From: Sphingomonas brevis
GTDB lineage: Bacteria; Pseudomonadota; Alphaproteobacteria; Sphingomonadales; Sphingomonadaceae
DNA length: 64,000 nt
Direction of reading: 5' to 3'
NCBI RefSeq assembly: GCF_023516505.1
Contig: NZ_JAMGBB010000001.1
Span: 806,001 to 870,000, forward strand
The notes under the pieces are model-generated. The model saw only the letters and a program-made list of their open reading frames with translations, was not told the DNA's origin and searched no databases. Position numbers and translations under genes: made by a program. This document shows positions 1 through 8,261 of the stretch, piece by piece (the first letter of the stretch is position 1; the number at the start of each line of letters is the position of its first letter).

Positions 1-261
1 ACGACCCATTCCGACCCCGTGTTCGAGGTCGACGGCGTCATTCATTATTGCGTTGCGAACATGCCGGGCGCGGTTGCCCGGACCAGCGCGTTCGCGCTCA
101 ACAATGCGACGTTGCCGTTTGCGCTCAGGATCGCCAACCTCGGTGCCGAGGAAGCGATGCGGCAGGACCCGCATCTTGCCAACGGCCTCAACGTCTCGGG
201 CGGCAAGATCCGCCACGAAGCGGTCGCCGAGGCGCTCGATCTTCCTTACGAGCCGGCCTGA
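1..261 (+). CDS. ald: Alanine dehydrogenase, C-terminal fragment (runs off window start)
   Basis: The reading frame is open from the first base and ends at TGA 259-261, giving about 86 residues with no start inside the window. The fragment contains the segment [20 protein letters not shown], typical of the C-terminal part of NAD-dependent alanine dehydrogenase, followed by a GLNV...GKI...VAEAL...Y tail. The enzyme interconverts L-alanine and pyruvate plus ammonia in the cytoplasm. The catalytic and Rossmann parts lie upstream of the window. The next gene is convergent, overlapping slightly in the 246-261 region. Family assignment is from recall of the conserved C-terminus. Confidence 0.85.
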   Translation, partial: TTHSDPVFEVDGVIHYCVANMPGAVARTSAFALNNATLPFALRIANLGAEEAMRQDPHLANGLNVSGGKIRHEAVAEALDLPYEPA

Positions 262-890
262 GCCGATTTGGGGGGCGCCGGTACGGCCGGCGCTCCCGCC
301 TTCATCAAGAGAATTCCATCCTCGATCATCGGCCGCCAGCTGGCGTCAGCCGGCGCGTCTGCAAGGATAGCCTGCCACAGCCGGATCGCTTCCGGAGGGT
401 TGCCCGATCGCGCTTCGGCCAGGCCAAGGAAGAAGCGCGGTGCCGGATAGCCAGGGGCCAACTCAATCGCACGCTGGAATGCAAAGCGTGCCGCCGGCGA
501 CAGTGTCCGGCTATGGTCGGTCAGCGCGTTGCCCAGCCCGACCCACAGGCGATAGTCGTACGGATGGCGCCTGACCTGGGCCCTGAGCAGATTAGCCGCA
601 TCCTCGGTCTTGCCGCGCGACGCCAGTGATTCGGACATGCTCACCCATGCGTCCGCGGCGTCGAACTGGCCCATCAAGGCATGGCGTGCGCCGGTCAGCG
701 GCAACGGTGGAGTATGCCCCGCGGCAGCCCGAGGGACGCCGTCCAGATCAGGCCTTCCCTGCATCGCATAGCCGGCGCAACCAAAGGCGATTGCCGCAGC
801 CGCCAGGGTCAGCAACGATCCGCGCAACCTAAGCAGCCAGAAGAACCCTATCGCCAACAGCGCAATCAGTCCGAGCCAGGTGAAACCCAT
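246..890 (-). CDS. ccmI: TPR-containing cytochrome c maturation protein, CcmI/CycH-like
   Basis: This 214-residue protein is the last gene of the ccm run. It has two N-terminal membrane segments (about residues 5-22 and 25-44), then tetratricopeptide-like helices (about 65-190) and a Pro/Ala-rich tail. In the Ccm system I pathway the CcmI TPR domain chaperones apocytochrome c at the periplasmic side of the membrane. I chose the ATG at 890 because it shares its A with the ccmH stop (TGATG), although the frame stays open upstream. It is shorter than Rhodobacter CcmI (roughly 400 residues) and equals a compact E. coli CcmH C-terminal half. Confidence 0.78.
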   Translation of the reverse strand: MGFTWLGLIALLAIGFFWLLRLRGSLLTLAAAAIAFGCAGYAMQGRPDLDGVPRAAAGHTPPLPLTGARHALMGQFDAADAWVSMSESLASRGKTEDAANLLRAQVRRHPYDYRLWVGLGNALTDHSRTLSPAARFAFQRAIELAPGYPAPRFFLGLAEARSGNPPEAIRLWQAILADAPADASWRPMIEDGILLMKAGAPAVPAPPKSAQAGS

Positions 891-1294
891 CACCGGCCCC
901 TCCTGACAAGCCGCTTGCGCAACAGCCATGCTCCAGCAAGCAACAGCATCAGGGGTGCGGCCCACAATGGCCAAGTCAGCGGTTCGATCGGCGGGCGGTA
1001 GCTGACCCAATCGCCGTAACGCTCAATCAGCCATGAGCGAACCTGTTCTGGCCGCTCACCCGCGGCAATTCGCTGGCGAACCAATGCGCGCATGTCGCCG
1101 GCTAGTTCGGCATTGCTGTCCGCAATGGACTGACCCTGGCAAACCAGGCAGCGGAGCTCCTCCATCAACGCCTTTGCCTGGGCTTCTTGGCGCGCGTCCG
1201 GCAGCTGCTCGTTGGCCCAGCGCGCTGGCGGCAAGCTGGAGTCGGCCAAGGCAGGCGCGGCGCAAATAAGCAAAAGCGGAAGCAGGCGCTTCAC
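890..1294 (-). CDS. ccmH: Cytochrome c-type biogenesis protein CcmH (thiol-disulfide)
   Basis: The protein is 134 residues from a GTG start at 1294, which overlaps the ccmG stop by four bases (GTGA). An ATG at 1309 would add five residues before the signal peptide. It has a cleavable signal (KRLLPLLLICAAPALA), then the diagnostic LRCLVC motif at residues 47-52, and a C-terminal membrane helix (about 105-125) followed by basic residues. CcmH reduces or presents the apocytochrome CXXCH thiols for heme ligation, with CcmG and CcmF. Family, length and gene order all agree. Confidence 0.92.
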   Translation of the reverse strand: MKRLLPLLLICAAPALADSSLPPARWANEQLPDARQEAQAKALMEELRCLVCQGQSIADSNAELAGDMRALVRQRIAAGERPEQVRSWLIERYGDWVSYRPPIEPLTWPLWAAPLMLLLAGAWLLRKRLVRRGR

Positions 1295-1818
1295 TTGGCC
1301 GCCTCCCATTGCGCTAGCAACTTCGGCACGTCGGCGGGCTCGATCGGCCCCATATGCTGGTAGCGGATGATGCCGCGACCATCGACAATGAAGGTCTCGG
1401 GGACACCGGACGATCCCAGCGCAAGCTGCGCCTTGCTTTCCGGATCTGCGCCAATGCGCTGGAACGGGTCGCCGCGCACGGCCAGGAACTCGGCCACGTC
1501 CTCGGGCTTGTCGCGTACCGCGATGGCATCAATCGCCGCGCCCTTGGCATTTAGCTCGGCCAGCAGCGGCGCTTCGGCGATGCAGGGCACGCACCAGCTG
1601 GCGAAAACATTGACCATGCGCGGTCGGCCCGACGCCAGGTCGGATGACGCCAGGCCCGGCTTGCCTGAGACAGCGGGGGACAATGCGAAACTAGGGACTG
1701 GCTGGCCAAGCATCTTTGACGTGATTTTTTCGTCAGCCGGACTGCTCAGCCGCCAGGATACCGCGCCGACGAACGCGGCCAGAATGAGCAAGGGCAGGAA
1801 GCGCAGTATCCGGCTCAT
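1291..1818 (-). CDS. ccmG: Thiol:disulfide interchange protein CcmG/DsbE
   Basis: This 175-residue membrane-anchored thioredoxin-like protein has one N-terminal anchor helix (about residues 6-22). The active site is WCVPC at residues 75-79 in the context VNVFASWCVPC, followed by the cis-Pro segment GVPETF. It is expected to reduce the disulfide of apocytochrome c or CcmH in the periplasm. The ATG at 1818 overlaps the ccmF stop by four bases (ATGA), which fixes the start; the open frame upstream is ccmF read in another frame. Confidence 0.94.
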   Translation of the reverse strand: MSRILRFLPLLILAAFVGAVSWRLSSPADEKITSKMLGQPVPSFALSPAVSGKPGLASSDLASGRPRMVNVFASWCVPCIAEAPLLAELNAKGAAIDAIAVRDKPEDVAEFLAVRGDPFQRIGADPESKAQLALGSSGVPETFIVDGRGIIRYQHMGPIEPADVPKLLAQWEAAK

Positions 1819-3740
1819 GCGTATGACTCCGCTCGGTAGAAACCGTCCGACCGCCGACGCCGGAACAAGCGCCCCGCAAGGGCCATTGTACCGCCCAACG
1901 CAATCAATACGCCGCCCAGCCAGATCAGCGTGACGAATGGCTTCCACCAAAGGCGGAGCTGCCAGCGGCCTTCTCCCGCTTCGTCACCCAGCACCGCATA
2001 AAGCTGGCCATTCCAGCTGGTGGCGATTGCCGCTTCGTTGGTGGTAGTCGGCGGCTCCGAGAAGAACCGGCTTTGCGGTTTCAGCACCGTAACGCCGGAC
2101 CCGCGTGAGGCACGGAGCTCAGCCTCCAAAGCAGTCCAATTGGGTCCGGCAAGGGGGCCGACTTCCCGAAATTCGACCAGCCACGGTCCGACCGCGACCC
2201 GATCGCCGGGCCGCGCAACCGCCAGCTTCTCCTGGGTGAAGGCGCTGTCGGAAGCCATGCCGACGATCGCCACTCCAACCCCCAAATGAGCTAAGACCAT
2301 GCCCCAGATCGCCAGCGGGGTGCGGCGCAGCGAACGACCCAACAATGGCAGCAGGCTCGCAAGGATGAGCGCCCCGCCGAGGGCGAGTCCGAGCCGGGGC
2401 AGGATTCCAATTTGCGGTGCGAGCAAAATGCTGGCGAGCAGCACTGCTAGCGCGGCCATCACTCCCGGCGCGATGCGTGGCAGGACGGGCTTGGCGTCAC
2501 GCCGCCATTTGAGCTGGGGGCCGATCAGCATCAGGGCCGCAAGACACAGCGCCAGCGGGCTGGCGACGCTGTTGAAATATGGCGGTCCGACCGACAGCTT
2601 CTCCCCGGAGAGAGCTTCGGCAATAAGCGGATAAAGCGTACCGACAAAGACGATTCCGAGGATCACCGACAGCAGCAGATTATTGGCTACCAGCCCTCCT
2701 TCGCGGCTGACGATTTCGAACGGCGCACCTTCCTTCACATGAGCGATGCGCACGGCAAACAGCAGCAGCGCCGCGCCGATATAGAGCGCCAGCAAGGCAA
2801 GAATGAAGGTGCCGCGCAGAGGGTCTACCGCGAAGGCGTGGACCGAGGTCAGGATGCCCGAACGGACAAGAAAAGTGCCGATCATCGACATTGAAAAGGC
2901 GACCAGCGCCAGCATCATGGTCCAGGCCCTCAGGCCGCCCCGGGCCGCCAGGACATTGACGCTGTGAAGTAGTGCCGTGGCGGCCAGCCATGGCATCAGC
3001 GAGGCATTTTCGACCGGATCCCAGAACCACCAGCCGCCCCAGCCCAACTCATAATAGGCCCAATAGCTGCCGGCGGTTATGCCGAGGGTCAGTAATATCC
3101 AGGCGGCGAGTACCCAAGGCCGCATCGCCCTGGCAATTGCCGGACCTACATTTCCGCGGATCAGGCCGGCGACGGCGAGGCTGAAGGCCACCGACAGGCC
3201 GACATAGCCGAGGTAAAGCGTCGGCGGATGGAAGGCCAGGCCGGGATCCTGGAGCAGTGGGTTGAGCCCGCGGCCATCGAGCGGTGCAGGATCAAGCCGC
3301 TCGAACGGGTTGGACGCAAGTAGCAGGAAAGCGAAAAAGCCGAGTGCGAGCGCGGCCTGGGCTCCGAGCGCGGCGCCCAACGTTTGCTGGTCGAGACGCC
3401 GCTCGAAAAGGGCGACCACTGCCCCGGCGAGGGCCAGAACGGTGACCCAAAGGAGCATTGAGCCCTCATGGTTCCCCCAGGCGCCGGCAAATTTGTAGAG
3501 CCAGGGCTTCTGGCTGTGGCTGTTCTCCGCGACCAGCAAGACGCTCATGTCGCTGCGCAGGAACAGTCCGATCAGCGCTGCGAAGGCGATGATGGTGAGG
3601 AACCCCTGCCCCAATGCGACGGCACGAACGGTGCGGATCGACCTCCCGTCCTCGCCGCCCAGTCCGCAAGCCAGCGCGAGTTGCAGGGCCGCCAGCGCGG
3701 CCGCCAGCCACAGAGCGGCAAGACCCGCCTCGGCAATCAT
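1815..3740 (-). CDS. ccmF: Heme lyase subunit CcmF
   Basis: This 641-residue polytopic membrane protein has about 15 hydrophobic helices. It carries the CcmF/CcmC tryptophan-rich heme-handling signature WGGWWFWDPVEN at residues 234-245. It also has the conserved LNPLLQDPGLAFHPP segment near 159-173 and the HEGS motif near 91-94. CcmF accepts heme from CcmE and attaches it to reduced apocytochrome c together with CcmH. Length matches the family (about 630-660). It follows ccmE after a roughly 100-bp spacer that holds a palindromic repeat, so it may rely on read-through from ccmCDE. Confidence 0.96.
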   Translation of the reverse strand: MIAEAGLAALWLAAALAALQLALACGLGGEDGRSIRTVRAVALGQGFLTIIAFAALIGLFLRSDMSVLLVAENSHSQKPWLYKFAGAWGNHEGSMLLWVTVLALAGAVVALFERRLDQQTLGAALGAQAALALGFFAFLLLASNPFERLDPAPLDGRGLNPLLQDPGLAFHPPTLYLGYVGLSVAFSLAVAGLIRGNVGPAIARAMRPWVLAAWILLTLGITAGSYWAYYELGWGGWWFWDPVENASLMPWLAATALLHSVNVLAARGGLRAWTMMLALVAFSMSMIGTFLVRSGILTSVHAFAVDPLRGTFILALLALYIGAALLLFAVRIAHVKEGAPFEIVSREGGLVANNLLLSVILGIVFVGTLYPLIAEALSGEKLSVGPPYFNSVASPLALCLAALMLIGPQLKWRRDAKPVLPRIAPGVMAALAVLLASILLAPQIGILPRLGLALGGALILASLLPLLGRSLRRTPLAIWGMVLAHLGVGVAIVGMASDSAFTQEKLAVARPGDRVAVGPWLVEFREVGPLAGPNWTALEAELRASRGSGVTVLKPQSRFFSEPPTTTNEAAIATSWNGQLYAVLGDEAGEGRWQLRLWWKPFVTLIWLGGVLIALGGTMALAGRLFRRRRSDGFYRAESYA

Positions 3741-3750
3741 GACGAAAACT

Positions 3751-3834
3751 CGTCACCCCGGACTTGATCCGGGGTCCGCCTGCCTTCGACCGGCTCAAGA
3801 AAAAGCAGATCCCGGGTCAAGCCCGGGATGACGG
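3751..3834 (+). repeat. REP-type palindromic repeat between ccmE and ccmF
   Basis: Two inverted-repeat halves make a BIME-like unit. The left half is CACCCCGGACTTGATCCGGGG and the right half is CCCGGGTCAAGCCCGGG, bounded by CGTC at one end and GACG at the other. Related units lie at 17458-17531, 41030-41119 and 53207-53292. It sits in the middle of the ccm transcript and could form a strong RNA hairpin that tunes expression downstream. Confidence 0.8.
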
Positions 3835-3843
3835 AGGGGGGGG

Positions 3844-4269
3844 TCATTGAGCCACTGCTTCGTTTGCCATTTGCGGTGGCATGTAGCGCTCGTCATGCTT
3901 GGCAAGAATATTGTCGGCAACGAACAGCCCGTCAGGCTGGAGACGGCCTTCGGCGACCACGCCGCTGCCCTCCTTGAACAGGTTGGGCGCGATCCCGCGG
4001 AAGACGACGGGCGTTACCGCCTTCATGTCGCTGACGTCGAAGCGAAGGGTAAGGCCGTCGGAATCGCGCTTGAGAGAGCCCTTGACCACCATGCCCCCCA
4101 GCCGCATCGCCTTGTCCGGGGCGGCCTTTCCGGCAACGATGTCGGACGGGGTGGCGAAATATGCGGCGCGATCCTTCAAGCCCCACATCGCCAGCAATAC
4201 CGCGCCGACCAGGGCAGCGGCGGCAAGGACGATCAGGATCAGGCGCTGATGCTTGGGACGGACGATCAT
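3844..4269 (-). CDS. ccmE: Periplasmic heme chaperone CcmE
   Basis: The protein has 141 residues: an N-terminal membrane anchor (about 9-29) and an OB-fold domain. The heme-binding site LAKHDERYMPP places the covalent-heme histidine at H125 and the accompanying tyrosine at Y129. CcmE receives heme from CcmC/CcmD and hands it to CcmF. The ATG at 4269 overlaps the ccmD stop by four bases, which decides the start over the longer open frame. Confidence 0.96.
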   Translation of the reverse strand: MIVRPKHQRLILIVLAAAALVGAVLLAMWGLKDRAAYFATPSDIVAGKAAPDKAMRLGGMVVKGSLKRDSDGLTLRFDVSDMKAVTPVVFRGIAPNLFKEGSGVVAEGRLQPDGLFVADNILAKHDERYMPPQMANEAVAQ

Positions 4270-4394
4270 CGGCGCTTGGCCGCCTCCGCGTCCCCCTCTG
4301 CCTTTCGCATCGCCAAATAGGACGAGGCGACGAGCCCGATCGTTGCCACGCCGGCCACGGCATATGCCGCGATGACAAAGGCCCATTGGTTCAT
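4266..4394 (-). CDS. ccmD: Heme exporter accessory protein CcmD
   Basis: A 42-residue single-span membrane protein (hydrophobic residues about 4-26) ends in a charged KAEGDAEAAKRR tail, as expected of CcmD. CcmD is needed to release holo-CcmE from the CcmABC complex. It overlaps ccmC at its 5' end and ccmE at its 3' end by ATGA junctions. The assignment rests on size, topology and position, because CcmD sequences are weakly conserved. Confidence 0.85.
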   Translation of the reverse strand: MNQWAFVIAAYAVAGVATIGLVASSYLAMRKAEGDAEAAKRR

Positions 4395-5110
4395 TCGGCC
4401 GCACTCCGGCGCAACCGCGCTTCGAGCTTGGAGCGCGCGAGATCGGCGCGCATCAGCATCAACGCCACCGCCGCGAAAATGGCGGTAAAGCCGACCATGG
4501 TCAGCGGTAGCGGCCAAAGCAGTTCGGGAGCGATCGACGAACCTTGCGTAATGCTGATCGACTGGCCCTGGTGAAGCGTCCGCCACCAGAGGACCGAATA
4601 ATGGATGATCGGCAGGTTCACGGCGCCGACCATGCCAAACAGCGCGGCCATGCGCCCGTCCCCGCCCCGCTCCCGCTCAGCCGATGAAAGGGCAATATAG
4701 CCGAGGTAGAGGAAGAAGAGGATCAACATCGACGTCAGGCGCCCGTCCCACTCCCACCAGGTGCCCCAGGTCGGGCGTCCCCAGATCGACCCGGTGGCCA
4801 GGCACAGCGCGGCGAAGGTCGCGCCGGCGGGCGCGACGGCCCTGCCTGCAATCGCGGCAAGCGGATGGCGCCAGACCAGCTGGCTGATCGAGGCGGCGGC
4901 GATCGAGGCCCACCCCGCCATCCCGAGCCATGCGGCCGGAACATGGATGTAAAGGATGCGCACCGTCTCGCCCTGCAGATAGTCGGGCGGCGTGACGGCC
5001 AGGCCGCCACCCACACCGGCCAGCAGCAGAAACACGCCAATGCCCAGCAGCCAGGCCGTGGCAGGCCGGGCGATCTTAAGGAAGCGGGCGGGGTTGGCGT
5101 AACCGTGCAT
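4391..5110 (-). CDS. ccmC: Heme transporter/heme-loading protein CcmC
   Basis: This 239-residue protein has six predicted membrane helices and the tryptophan-rich motif WGTWWEWDGR, which binds heme at the periplasmic face. It loads heme onto CcmE with CcmD. It opens the ccmCDEFGHI run. ccmA and ccmB, which encode the ABC subunits of the same complex, are not in the window. The ATG at 5110 lies about 60 bases after the next upstream gene on this strand. Confidence 0.95.
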   Translation of the reverse strand: MHGYANPARFLKIARPATAWLLGIGVFLLLAGVGGGLAVTPPDYLQGETVRILYIHVPAAWLGMAGWASIAAASISQLVWRHPLAAIAGRAVAPAGATFAALCLATGSIWGRPTWGTWWEWDGRLTSMLILFFLYLGYIALSSAERERGGDGRMAALFGMVGAVNLPIIHYSVLWWRTLHQGQSISITQGSSIAPELLWPLPLTMVGFTAIFAAVALMLMRADLARSKLEARLRRSAAE

Positions 5111-5167
5111 GGTAGCTGGCCTGCGACGTAGCGGACCCCTGCCCTTCCTTCAATTGGCCTGGAGTGC

Positions 5168-6217
5168 CTAGCGGCGCCCGATCAGCTTCTGCGCCATGGC
5201 GTCGGCGACGCAGGCGGGATCCTGGTCGGTCGCGGCGCTTTCCGCCCAGATCTGCTCGAGCCGGCCGGGGATGGCCTCGATCCGCGAGCGCACAAGATCG
5301 GGTCCGCCGTCACCCAGATATTCGGTCGACACGTTGATGATGCCGCCGGCGTTGATGACATAATCCGGAGCGTAGAGGATGCCGCGTGCCTGCAGCCGGC
5401 GCCCATCCGCAGCCGTTGCCAGCTGGTTGTTCGCGCCGCCAGCGATGATCGGGGCATTGAGCCGGCCAATCGTATGCTCGGTCAGGATCGCACCAAGCGC
5501 GCAAGGACTGACGACATCGGCCTCGACGTAAAGAACGTCGTCCGGCGCAACCACGGTGCCACCGGTTTCCGCTGCAAGCTTTTCCGCGCGGGCGCGGTCG
5601 ACGTCAGCAATCGATAGCCGGGCGCCTTCAGCCGCTGCCTGGCGGGCAACACCCCCGGCGACGCTACCGGCCCCTTGCAGCGCGATATGCAGGCCGTTGA
5701 GGCTGTCCTTGCCAAGCGCGCGCTTCACCGCGGCCTTGATGCCGAGGAAAACGCCGAGCGAGGTGTGAGGCCCCGGATCGCCGCCAACCGCGCCGCCCGC
5801 CACCGGCAGGCCGGCGACGAACCTGGTCTGCTGCGAGATTGCGATCATGTCGCTGACCGACATTCCGACGTCCTCGGCGGTCACATATTTGCCGCCAAGC
5901 GAATTCACTGCCTGGCCGAAGGCCGCCAGCATCTCCGGAGTCTTGGTTCGGGTCTGGTTGGCCAGGACGACTGCCTTGCCACCGCCAAGAGGCAATCCTG
6001 CCATGGCATTCTTGTAGCTCATGCCGCGGGACAGACGCAGCGCGTCGGTCAGCGCTTCGGCATCGTCGGCATAGTGCCATAACCGCGTACCGCCCGCCGC
6101 CGGCCCAAGGTGGGTCGAGTGCATGGCGATGATTGCGCGAAGTCCGCTCTTTTCATCGGTGACAAAATGCAGCGCTTCATGCGCATCGAAATCGGGATAG
6201 CCCCAAGGGGTGTTCAT
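5168..6217 (-). CDS. Leu/Glu/Phe/Val dehydrogenase (leucine dehydrogenase-like)
   Basis: This 349-residue NAD(P)-dependent amino acid dehydrogenase has the dimerisation/catalytic half first. K69 lies in GMSYKNAMAGLPLGGGKAV, with a second conserved lysine at K81. A Rossmann segment GAGSVAGGVARQAA follows near 180. It oxidatively deaminates branched-chain or aromatic amino acids to 2-oxo acids; the exact substrate cannot be read from sequence. The frame continues upstream through tRNA-His, so I used the first ATG past the tRNA (6217), which gives a normal N-terminus for the family. Confidence 0.88.
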   Translation of the reverse strand: MNTPWGYPDFDAHEALHFVTDEKSGLRAIIAMHSTHLGPAAGGTRLWHYADDAEALTDALRLSRGMSYKNAMAGLPLGGGKAVVLANQTRTKTPEMLAAFGQAVNSLGGKYVTAEDVGMSVSDMIAISQQTRFVAGLPVAGGAVGGDPGPHTSLGVFLGIKAAVKRALGKDSLNGLHIALQGAGSVAGGVARQAAAEGARLSIADVDRARAEKLAAETGGTVVAPDDVLYVEADVVSPCALGAILTEHTIGRLNAPIIAGGANNQLATAADGRRLQARGILYAPDYVINAGGIINVSTEYLGDGGPDLVRSRIEAIPGRLEQIWAESAATDQDPACVADAMAQKLIGRR

Positions 6218-6251
6218 GGATCGCCTAACCGCCTGTCCGGCAATGAAAAAC

Positions 6252-6329
6252 TGGGGCGATCGACGGGACTTGAACCCGCGACCCTCGGTACCACAAACCG
6301 ATGCTCTAACCAACTGAGCTACGATCGCC
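6252..6329 (-). tRNA. tRNA-His (GTG)
   Basis: The cloverleaf folds fully: acceptor GCGATCG pairs with CGATCGC, and the loop TTTGTGG gives anticodon GTG. The extra 5' G (G-1) pairs opposite discriminator C73, the identity hallmark of tRNA-His. The CCA end is encoded (6252-6254). Confidence 0.96.
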
Positions 6330-6408
6330 ATGAAGCGTCTTTGAAGGGACGCGCGGGCTCCTTAAGGAAGCACCTTCAGCTTGGCAAGCAATAGCAAGGG
6401 AGAGGCGC

Positions 6409-6849
6409 ATGGCCAACGCGACGATGACGAAATTCGGCTACCCGGGCAGCTTGATCCGCGAATTTGACCATTGGGTGGTCTTGCTGCGCCCCGCGCAGGT
6501 GACCCTGGGCTCATTGGTGCTGGCAGCCAAGGGCGAGGCCACCGCTTTTGGCGACCTGCCTTCTGGCGCACATGCCGAGCTGGCCGCGATCACTGGTCAA
6601 ATTGAGGCCACCTTGAAAGCCGAGATCCAGTATGAGCGGATCAACTATCTGATGCTGATGATGGTCGACCCACAAGTCCACTTCCACGTCTTCCCACGCT
6701 ATGAGGGGTCGCGCTCCATTGAAGCAGCAACCGTCGAAGATTGTGGCTGGCCAGGACCGCCGGACCTGAAGTCCGCGGTTGCATTGACGCCGCCGGCTTT
6801 GGACTTGGTTCGCGATCGGTTGATGCAAAACTGGTTAACAATCTATTAA
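6409..6849 (+). CDS. HIT-family (histidine triad) protein
   Basis: A 146-residue protein carries the histidine-triad region PQVHFHVFPRY (residues 88-98). H91 and H93 match the catalytic and third histidines, while the usual first histidine is Q89. HIT proteins are nucleotidyl hydrolases or transferases acting on AMP-linked substrates; the physiological substrate here is unknown. The start ATG at 6409 follows a gggagaggcgc ribosome-binding site. It lies directly upstream of a Crp/Fnr regulator gene but with a 77-bp gap. Confidence 0.85.
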   Translation: MANATMTKFGYPGSLIREFDHWVVLLRPAQVTLGSLVLAAKGEATAFGDLPSGAHAELAAITGQIEATLKAEIQYERINYLMLMMVDPQVHFHVFPRYEGSRSIEAATVEDCGWPGPPDLKSAVALTPPALDLVRDRLMQNWLTIY

Positions 6850-6926
6850 CTGTCTTTATATTTCAGTGCTATGTTAGTGCTTGCGCGAGCGTAACAAGCA
6901 GAGCATCCCTCCCTCGGGGAGAACTG

Positions 6927-7643
6927 ATGACGATTCGACGAGCCCGCTCGCCGGCGGAGACCGGCGTGAATCTGCGCGACACTTTGTTGAAGGCGGGATT
7001 GGCCTCCAAATTTGTCGACCTGTTTATCGAGATGCCGCACAAGGTCGTGCATGTCGAAACGCGCCGCCCATTCCGCGAGCCGGGAGTGAGCCGGGACGAG
7101 GTCATGCTGGTCCGCTCGGGCATCCTGGCCAAATTCAAATCAGACGGCAGCGGCCGCCGCCAGATCGTCGCGCTGCGGTTCCCTGGCGAGGGCATATTAC
7201 CGCATGAGGGCGTGGCCGATTATGGCATCCAGGCCATAGTCCGCAGCGAAATTTTGGTTGGAAAGGCCGAAGATTTCGACGCGATTGTCGACGCCAATCC
7301 GGAAGTTGCACGCTTTTTCTGGAAGCTGATCCAGCGCCAAAACGCCATCGGTTACGAATGGCTGGTAAATACCGGAAGGCGCGACTCCACGGCACGGGTC
7401 GCGCATTTGCTGTGCGAGACCGCCGCGCGGCTGGGCATCGACGTCCGGCAACAGCCGATGGTCAATCCATTCACCCAGCAGCAGGTCGCCGACATTACCG
7501 GCCAGACGTCGGTCAACGTCAACCGCGTATTCGCCGACCTTGAGCGGCAAGGCCTGATCAAGCGTCGCGGGCGCGAGATATTGTTTACGGATTGGAACGA
7601 GTTGCGGCGGGTCGCCGGATTCCAGCCTGGCTATCTGCAGTAG
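6927..7643 (+). CDS. Crp/Fnr-family transcriptional regulator
   Basis: This 238-residue protein has an N-terminal cyclic-nucleotide-binding-type beta-roll (about 20-130) and a dimerisation helix. The C-terminal winged HTH (about 175-225) has the recognition segment TQQQVADITGQTSVNVNRVF. No cluster of N-terminal cysteines for an Fe-S centre is visible, so it is not a canonical oxygen-sensing FNR. The ligand is unknown. The ATG at 6927 follows GGGGAGAACTG; the frame extends upstream into the HIT gene without another credible start. Confidence 0.9.
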   Translation: MTIRRARSPAETGVNLRDTLLKAGLASKFVDLFIEMPHKVVHVETRRPFREPGVSRDEVMLVRSGILAKFKSDGSGRRQIVALRFPGEGILPHEGVADYGIQAIVRSEILVGKAEDFDAIVDANPEVARFFWKLIQRQNAIGYEWLVNTGRRDSTARVAHLLCETAARLGIDVRQQPMVNPFTQQQVADITGQTSVNVNRVFADLERQGLIKRRGREILFTDWNELRRVAGFQPGYLQ

Positions 7644-7753
7644 CGCAAACTTGTGCGGGTGATCGCTTCGCGATGCCCCTGCTCGCCGTCCTGCGCCGCC
7701 ATGCCCCCGGCATGGCTTGCTCGAACGCCCCCCGGAAGCTCGCTTGCAAGGCA

Positions 7754-7828
7754 TGGTGGGCGCGACAGGGATTGAACCTGTGACCCCACCCGTGTGAAGG
7801 GTGTGCTCTACCGCTGAGCTACGCGCCC
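7754..7828 (-). tRNA. tRNA-Val (CAC)
   Basis: Acceptor GGGCGCG pairs with CGCGCCC, with A73 and an encoded CCA. The anticodon stem CACCC/GGGTG encloses loop TTCACAC, giving anticodon CAC, which reads GUG. Confidence 0.96.
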
Positions 7829-7833
7829 ATGCC

Positions 7834-7857
7834 CAAAAACCTGCCTGGAGAGACAGG
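7834..7857 (-). terminator. Rho-independent terminator downstream of hupB
   Basis: Read on the minus strand, the stem CCTGTCT-CTCC-AGGCAGG (one G-U pair) is followed by TTTTT. It lies about 45 bases past the HU stop codon and before tRNA-Val. Confidence 0.65.
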
Positions 7858-7900
7858 AAGCGACGCCGTTAGATGAGGGTGTCGCGGCTGTCCAGACCGA

Positions 7901-8173
7901 TTACTGAACGGCGTCCTTGAGCACCTTGCCCGGCCTAAATTTGGGCTGTGAGGTCGCCTTGATCTGCATCGGTTCTCCGGTTCGCGGATTCCGCCCGGTC
8001 GATGCCTTGCGCCGAGTCACCGAGAAATTGCCGAACCCGACAAGCCGGACTTCATCTCCCCGCTTGAGGGTCGAGGTAATGACCTCGAGCATGGTTTCGA
8101 CCGCTCGGCTCGCATCGTTGCGGGAGAGTCCGGCGCGGTCCGCAACATGGCCGATGAGTTCCTGCTTGTTCAT
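7901..8173 (-). CDS. hupB: DNA-binding protein HU-beta
   Basis: This 90-residue HU/IHF-family protein starts MNKQELIGHVADRAGLS. It has the DNA-binding arm signature VGFGNFSVTRRKASTGRNPRTGE, with the intercalating proline in RNPRTG. It compacts and bends DNA as a dimer. The position just downstream of lon on the same strand is common in proteobacteria. The start is the ATG at 8173; a longer frame has no family match. The 88-bp lon-hupB gap, which includes TTAAG and CTTAA half-sites about 15 bases apart, probably holds its promoter. Confidence 0.96.
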   Translation of the reverse strand: MNKQELIGHVADRAGLSRNDASRAVETMLEVITSTLKRGDEVRLVGFGNFSVTRRKASTGRNPRTGEPMQIKATSQPKFRPGKVLKDAVQ

Positions 8174-8261
8174 GTCCAAACTCCCAGGATGGGCGCTGCG
8201 AGACTCGCGAGCCCGAAGATCGGCCAACTTAAGGCAATTTCTGGCCGTTAAGTCAAAGCCC

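Noticed and set aside
6927-7643. Oxygen-sensing FNR
   Set aside because: No N-terminal cysteine cluster for an iron-sulfur centre is visible; only a general Crp/Fnr assignment is supported.
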